Positions 34,567 to 38,867 of a DNA stretch of 38,867 nt are shown here, piece after piece. Under the pieces are notes generated by a model, which was not told where the DNA came from, ran no database searches, and was given only the letters and a program-made list of their open reading frames with translations. The translations under genes and the position numbers were made by a program. Source of the DNA: an uncultured Verrucomicrobia subdivision 3 bacterium (GTDB lineage: Bacteria > Verrucomicrobiota > Verrucomicrobiia > Limisphaerales > UBA11358); the NCBI GenBank assembly GCA_903944085.1, contig CAJAQO010000190.1:1-38867 (forward strand), in the 5' to 3' direction. Each line of letters starts with the position of its first letter. Position 1 is the stretch's first letter.

Positions 34567-37500
34567 ATGAGTGGAGATTACAGCCGGAAAACCTTTGATG
34601 CGCAGCGCGATTTCAGCGGCGTGTTGATGCAACAAGGCCGCGTGCAGCTCGACGCGGACTGGAACGAAATGATCGGCATCATCAGCCGCCGGCTGCGCGC
34701 CGAAACGATTGACATCATCGGACGCGGCACAGTGCCGAAAGAAACGCCCGATGGTTTCAAGATTGAAATCACCAACGGCGCACTGACCATCGGCGTCGGA
34801 CGAATTTATGTGGATGGTTTGCTCGCGGAAAATCACGGCGGCGCGCCGCTGGAATTTGATCCGGTGCTCGCCGAGCAGCGCGGCACGCTCGCGATTGCTT
34901 ACAACGACCAGCCGTATTTTCCGAACGTCGCGGCGGTCGCGCCCGCGCCGACACAAGGCGGGCCGTTTTTGATTTATCTCGACGTCTGGCCGCGCGAGGT
35001 GACGTATTTGGAAAATCCCGATCTCATCGAAAAAGCCGTTGGCGTGGACACGACGACGCGGCTGCAAACCGTCTGGCAGGTGCGTGCGCTGGCGAACATC
35101 GGCGCGAATGTCACTTGCGCCACGCCGGACGATCAAGTGCCCGGCTGGCCGCAAATCATTCAACCATCTGACGGCCGGTTGAGCACGGCGGCGGTCGGCG
35201 TGGCGGGTGACCCCGACCCGTGCGTGATTCCGCCGAGCGGCGGTTATCGCGGCTTGGAAAACCAGTTGTATCGCGTCGAAATTCACAGCGCCGGAGCCGC
35301 CGGCACCGCCACGTTCAAATGGTCGCGCGACAATGCTTCCATCGCGACGAGCGTCACCGCGATCACCGCGCCGAATAAAATCACCGTCGCGCGCGTCGGC
35401 CGCGATGCGACGCTGCGTTTCAGTATCGGCGACTGGATCGAAATCACCGACGACTGGCTGGAATTTGCGCAGCAGCCCGGACTGATTTTTCAGATTCAAG
35501 ACGTTCAGGACGCGACGCAAATCATCACGCTGACGAGCGCGCTGCCGGCGGTTCAATTTCCGGTGGATGCCAATGGCAACACCGATCCCACGCGGCACAC
35601 GCGCATTAAAAAATGGGATCAATCCGGCAAAGTTACGGACACGAACGGAAATTTATTGGTGGACCTCAACACGGCGGGCAGCAATGGTTTGATTCCCGTT
35701 CCGTCCACCGGCACTTCGATTGTTTTGGAAAACGGTGTGCAGATTACGTTCGACACGGTGGCGGGCGGAAATTATCACGTTGGCGATTATTGGTCGTTCG
35801 CGGCGCGCACGGCGGATGCGTCGGTTGAACAACTGGTGCAAGCGCCGCCGCAGGGAATTCATCACCATTTTTGCCGGCTGGCCATCGTGACGTTTCCGAA
35901 TCCGCCGACCGATTGCCGGAATTTGTGGCCGCCGGATTTTGGCGGCGATGGCTGTTGCGAGTGCAGTGTTTGCGTCACCGCCGAGTCGCATAATGGCGGG
36001 ACGCTCACGATTCAACAGGCGATTGATCAGGTGAAAACCACCGGCGGCACGGTCTGTCTCGGCGTCGGAAATTATTTTCTGCGCGCACCGGTCACCATCA
36101 TTGGCGCGAAATCATTGTGCATTCGCGGCCAAGGCAGTTTGACCGTGCTGGTTTATCCGGTCGCGGGAACGGCGATTTTGGTGGATGGCTCAACCGCTGT
36201 GACGCTTGAAAAATTTTCGCTGCTGACGTCGGCGCGCACACAAGCTGCCAGTCCGGCGGTCGCGCTGCACAACAGTTCGGCGGTGACGTTGCAGCAGAGC
36301 ACCATCATGTGCGCCGGTGCCAGCGACTTTGCGACGACGGCTGTCGGTTTGAGCGGAGTTTTGGTGGGCGTGCTCGTGCGGGAAAATTTGCTGGTCGCGC
36401 CAATTGGAATTGGTCGCGCCGGCGCTACGGTAAAAGACACGCAAAGCACGCCGGCTGGCGCTGACGTTGTGGTGGCGACCGTTGTGCTCACAGCGGATTT
36501 GGTGGTGCAGGACAACACGTTTGAATGTTCTCTCTTCGGCATCAATTTTGACGCCTTGAGCCTCCACGCATTTCAAACGCGGCTGGCTGACAACTTGATC
36601 GTCGGCTGCTCGCAGGCGGGCATCCAGATGCTCGGCTGGGTCGTGGTGGGTTCCGGTTTGGAAGTGCGTGAAAACGAACTGCACATTTCCGGCGCGGGCA
36701 TCATCGTGGGCACGGACGACGCGCGGATTGAAGGCAATAATATCGCGGCGCTGCAAGCCGGCGCAGGCGGTGATGGAATTATTCTCACACTTGGCTTCGA
36801 CAAGACCGGGCTGGATCGCTGCCAGTTGCTCAACAACCGCATCGTTGGTTTGGCGGGCAACGGAATTCACATTCAAAACGGCATCGTGCGCTCGGCGATG
36901 ATCAAAAATAATTACGTCGAAGCCGTTGGTGCCAGCGGCATCGTGATGGACGACACGAGTTTCGCCGGGCAGTTGACGGTTGAAAACAATCACCTGTTCA
37001 ACCTCGCGCCGCTGGCCAATGATGCCAACACATCCGTGATCGGGCTGCGGGTGGTCAACACGGTCCGCGCGGAAATTGTCGGCAACGCCCTCATCAACGT
37101 CGGCCTTGCGGCGGCGCAAAATCCGCATCGCGCGGGCATTCAAGTTGTCAACCTCGGATCGGGCCGCATTGACGGCAATGTGGTGCTGAACGTCGGGCCG
37201 CCGGGAGATTTTTTGCAGACCACCGTGGGCATCGAAAGCCTGGGAACTTTTGTGCGACTGGACATCACCAACAACACCGTCCGCCGCAACGAAGTTTTGC
37301 CGGCCAGCCCGGGGACATCGCGCTGGCTGGCCGTGAGCATTCAATCTTTGGCAGCCAAGGGTCCGTTGGTGGTCAGTGCCAATCTGTCGTTCGTGGCGGC
37401 GGACAATCTGATTTACGCATTCATCGGCAATCAAGTGTTGACGTTGCCGCGCGGCAAGGAAATTGTCGGCCTGCAAAGCAATTTGTTTGAAAGCTACGGG

Positions 37501-37806
37501 GCTGCTCCAACCGTCCGAGTCGTAGCGACTGGCGCATTCGCCTTCAGCACTAATCGCTGTCTGCTGACGGCCGCGGCGTCAGGTAACGAAACATTTATCA
37601 TACCGGTGACGGAGGCAGCGGTCGGCGCGGCCCTGGTCAACAGCAACTATCTTGAAGGCGCGGCGAAAGCCACGGCGATGATCGTGCAATTGCTGCCGGC
37701 GAACGGACCGTTCACCGTGCTCGGCAACGTCAGCAGTGGCAGCATTGTGGTCAACGGCACGGCCTTGGCGGCCCCGTGGGCGCAGATGAATGTCATTGCT
37801 TCGTAA
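34567..37806 (+). CDS. DUF6519 protein with long beta-helix; candidate receptor-binding or outer baseplate protein
   Basis: 1079 aa. Residues 1-450 match the DUF6519-type domain of eCIS clusters (SGDYSRKTFDAQRDFSGVLM, QGRVQLDADWNEMIGIISRR, FLIYLDVWPREVTYLENPDL, YRVEIHSAGAAGTATFKWSR, VGDYWSFAARTADA with minor gaps). A Cys-rich bridge (CRNLWPPDFGGDGCCECSVC) leads at about 474 into a right-handed beta-helix of about 500 residues (LTIQQAIDQVKTTGGTVCLG, then LSLHAFQTRLADNLIVGCSQ, VRENELHISGAGIIVG, LTVENNHLFNLA). The end is beta-rich. Start at ATG 34567 after AAAGG (34556-34560); the frame is open from 34282 but overlaps the previous gene. A role in surface recognition is inference. Confidence 0.82.
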   Translation: MSGDYSRKTFDAQRDFSGVLMQQGRVQLDADWNEMIGIISRRLRAETIDIIGRGTVPKETPDGFKIEITNGALTIGVGRIYVDGLLAENHGGAPLEFDPVLAEQRGTLAIAYNDQPYFPNVAAVAPAPTQGGPFLIYLDVWPREVTYLENPDLIEKAVGVDTTTRLQTVWQVRALANIGANVTCATPDDQVPGWPQIIQPSDGRLSTAAVGVAGDPDPCVIPPSGGYRGLENQLYRVEIHSAGAAGTATFKWSRDNASIATSVTAITAPNKITVARVGRDATLRFSIGDWIEITDDWLEFAQQPGLIFQIQDVQDATQIITLTSALPAVQFPVDANGNTDPTRHTRIKKWDQSGKVTDTNGNLLVDLNTAGSNGLIPVPSTGTSIVLENGVQITFDTVAGGNYHVGDYWSFAARTADASVEQLVQAPPQGIHHHFCRLAIVTFPNPPTDCRNLWPPDFGGDGCCECSVCVTAESHNGGTLTIQQAIDQVKTTGGTVCLGVGNYFLRAPVTIIGAKSLCIRGQGSLTVLVYPVAGTAILVDGSTAVTLEKFSLLTSARTQAASPAVALHNSSAVTLQQSTIMCAGASDFATTAVGLSGVLVGVLVRENLLVAPIGIGRAGATVKDTQSTPAGADVVVATVVLTADLVVQDNTFECSLFGINFDALSLHAFQTRLADNLIVGCSQAGIQMLGWVVVGSGLEVRENELHISGAGIIVGTDDARIEGNNIAALQAGAGGDGIILTLGFDKTGLDRCQLLNNRIVGLAGNGIHIQNGIVRSAMIKNNYVEAVGASGIVMDDTSFAGQLTVENNHLFNLAPLANDANTSVIGLRVVNTVRAEIVGNALINVGLAAAQNPHRAGIQVVNLGSGRIDGNVVLNVGPPGDFLQTTVGIESLGTFVRLDITNNTVRRNEVLPASPGTSRWLAVSIQSLAAKGPLVVSANLSFVAADNLIYAFIGNQVLTLPRGKEIVGLQSNLFESYGAAPTVRVVATGAFAFSTNRCLLTAAASGNETFIIPVTEAAVGAALVNSNYLEGAAKATAMIVQLLPANGPFTVLGNVSSGSIVVNGTALAAPWAQMNVIAS

Positions 37807-37838
37807 GAATGATTGATTGTTTTGAAAGGAAAAATTTT

Positions 37839-38360
37839 ATGAAATTCATCACCTTACAAACTAAAACCAGCTTGGCCGATCTGACGAGCCAACTGTATGC
37901 CTTCAACGCCGCAACTGCCGATGCTGAAGCCGCGCAGGCACAGGTGGCCCTGCGGCAGGCTAATCCGCAACTTGGCAAACTGGCCACGCTGCCAGCGGGC
38001 GCACTGGTCGTCGTGCCGGATGTGCCGGGCGTCAACACGGCACCGCTGTCATCGGTGACCGGCGTGAGCGCGGATGTGATCGCGCAGTTGCAGCAGGTGC
38101 TGGCTGCCGCCGGGACGTTGCTCAATCAGGCTGTCACGAACCAGACGCAAAGCGCGGAGACCAGCTTGTCGCTAATCAAGAACCGCGCGGTGATTAATTT
38201 GGTCAAACCGCTGCCTGATTGGCAGCCGCGTCTGGCCCAAATTGCCAGCCAGACGAAAATTCAGATGACACAATTGAATTCCGCCAAAACGACGCAGCTT
38301 CAGGGCTTGGCGCAATTGGGGAAAGATTTGGGCAGCCTGCGTTCCGGGGCGGGGACTTAA
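37839..38360 (+). CDS. small final eCIS protein, LysM/tail-X-like N-terminus
   Basis: 173 aa. The N-terminus (MKFITLQTKTSLADLTSQLY, then RQANPQLGKL, then LPAGALVVVPDVPGV) reads like a LysM or tail-protein-X module, which binds near the tube or baseplate. Residues 80-173 are predicted helical and Gln/Ala-rich (AQLQQVLAAAGTLLNQAVTN, IASQTKIQMTQLNSAKTTQL). GAAAGGA at 37824-37830 precedes the ATG. It is 32 bp after the DUF6519 gene and ends the operon. Too short to be a normal tape measure. Confidence 0.75.
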   Translation: MKFITLQTKTSLADLTSQLYAFNAATADAEAAQAQVALRQANPQLGKLATLPAGALVVVPDVPGVNTAPLSSVTGVSADVIAQLQQVLAAAGTLLNQAVTNQTQSAETSLSLIKNRAVINLVKPLPDWQPRLAQIASQTKIQMTQLNSAKTTQLQGLAQLGKDLGSLRSGAGT

Positions 38361-38405
38361 ACTGCCGGATGGGATCCTGTGCCGAATGCTTCAGCATCAA
38401 GGAAA

Positions 38406-38481
38406 CCACTTGTAAGTGGGTGTGACCCAGTTAAAACTGGCCAGGTGTTTATGCAGTCAGTCCTGAAAAAATTATTTTTCA
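38406..38481 (+). terminator. cluster of small hairpins after the operon
   Basis: Within 120 bp of the last stop codon lie CCACTT/AAGTGG (38406-38419), CCAGTT-AA-AACTGG (38427-38440) and an AT-rich palindrome TGAAAAA-ATTA-TTTTTCA (38464-38481). The last one has A and T tracts on both sides and could terminate transcription from either direction. None has the GC-rich stem plus U-run of a textbook terminator, so confidence is low. Confidence 0.35.
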
Positions 38482-38612
38482 TTTGATGGGCTAAAGAAAA
38501 GCGATGAGCAGGGTGAAAGTCTTCGACCGGAAAATTGAATGGCCGCAGTAACAGCTGGTCGAACTAAGCGCTGCAAACCAGGTCCTTCGCGTCACATCAA
38601 ACCTCGTTTCTG

Positions 38613-38807
38613 ATGACCAGCCTGGGCGAGCAACTGGATCCGCGCCAACCCCTCAAACAACTGGCCGACACGCTCCCGCGAGTGGCGTTCGAGCCGGCGT
38701 TTGGGCCGTATTCCAGCGACGCAGGTCGCCCCGCCAAGCCGGTGCGGTTGATGGTGGGATACCGTGACGTTATACCTTGTTCACTTCTGACGCCGCGATA
38801 TTGCTAA
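38613..38807 (+). pseudogene. truncated IS5-type transposase (DUF772 N-terminal fragment)
   Basis: Frame starting at ATG 38613 reads SLGEQLDPRQPLKQLADTL, AFEPAFGPYSSDAGRPAKPV and RLMVGY over about 50 residues. This is the N-terminal DUF772 part of IS5-group DDE transposases (typical order: LDPRHPL..LADxIDW..FE..F.P.Y...GRPAKPIRLMVGL). After VGY the frame drifts (RDVIPCS) and stops; the catalytic DDE domain is missing. It is a dead insertion-sequence remnant between the operon and the tRNA gene. Confidence 0.65.
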
Positions 38808-38837
38808 TCATATCGAAAACACTAGCTAATATCAATT

Positions 38838-38867
38838 TGGTGCCAGTGGCGGGACTCGAACCCGCAC
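38838..38867 (-). tRNA. tRNA 3' end, probably tRNA-Leu (partial, cut by window edge)
   Basis: Read on the minus strand the last 30 bases give a T-arm (GCGGG TTCGAGT CCCGC), then acceptor strand CACTGGC, discriminator A and encoded CCA. The A discriminator and the acceptor ending GGC (5' strand GCC...) fit tRNA-Leu best, though Ser-like or other class II tRNAs cannot be excluded since the anticodon lies outside the window. Confidence 0.85.

Noticed and set aside
36190-37476. 428-codon open frame on the minus strand
   Set aside because: Shadow of the DUF6519/beta-helix gene; composition typical of antisense frames.
15405-38360. Prophage or type VI secretion system
   Set aside because: No capsid, terminase, portal or integrase genes and no TssJLM membrane complex or ClpV; DUF4157, DUF4255, AAA ATPase and DUF6519 genes are typical of eCIS instead.

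Overview
The window looks like a chromosomal segment of a Verrucomicrobiota bacterium (inference; a Pedosphaera/Limisphaera-like relative is my best guess). The reasons are moderately high GC, very large secreted proteins built from PA14, LamG, Ig-like and autotransporter-associated beta-strand modules, a typical short C-terminal domain on the giant exoprotein, and REP-like palindromes between genes. Both edges are open, and the right edge cuts a tRNA gene.

Left part (1-13.4 kb): a gene-free, repeat-rich stretch (1-779) is followed by a cluster for extracellular polysaccharide breakdown. It holds a GH36/GH27-like alpha-galactosidase relative, a 1939-residue exoprotein with an N-terminal DUF3472-type domain, a CysB/CysL-like LysR regulator, a 43-residue one-helix membrane peptide, a secreted helical protein on the minus strand that resembles polysaccharide lyases, and a divergent CE1-type secreted esterase. 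A relic of an MmeI-like restriction-modification enzyme lies at 13164-13328.

Middle and right part (13.4-38.4 kb): an NtrC-type sigma-54 activator (with its own near-consensus sigma-70 promoter and a degenerate receiver domain) sits just upstream of a very good -24/-12 sigma-54 promoter at 15021-15036. That promoter faces an uninterrupted, tightly overlapping operon of 18 genes (15083-38360) encoding an extracellular contractile injection system (eCIS, phage-tail-like particle; PVC/Afp/AlgoCIS/Streptomyces CIS relatives). The order is small winged-helix-like protein, sheath, inner tube, gp26-28-like baseplate protein with a zinc ribbon, disordered Pro/Ala protein, DUF4255 cap/terminator, AAA+ ATPase, small protein with a 7-bp repeat in its 5' end, DUF4157 protein with a putative effector C-terminus, tube initiator, separate LysM protein, gp27-like hub, gp5-like spike, PAAR-like tip, gp25-like protein, two gp6/J-like baseplate wedge proteins, a tail-protein-I-like protein with a beta-helix, a DUF6519 protein with a long beta-helix, and a small final protein. 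I see no recognisable tape-measure protein and no classical tail fibre, and there is only one sheath and one tube gene.

The operon is followed by small hairpins, a truncated IS5-type transposase fragment and the 3' end of a tRNA-Leu-like gene on the minus strand. This is a plausible island boundary. The main story is a sigma-54-controlled eCIS island with an unphosphorylatable-looking activator and a candidate DUF4157 effector.
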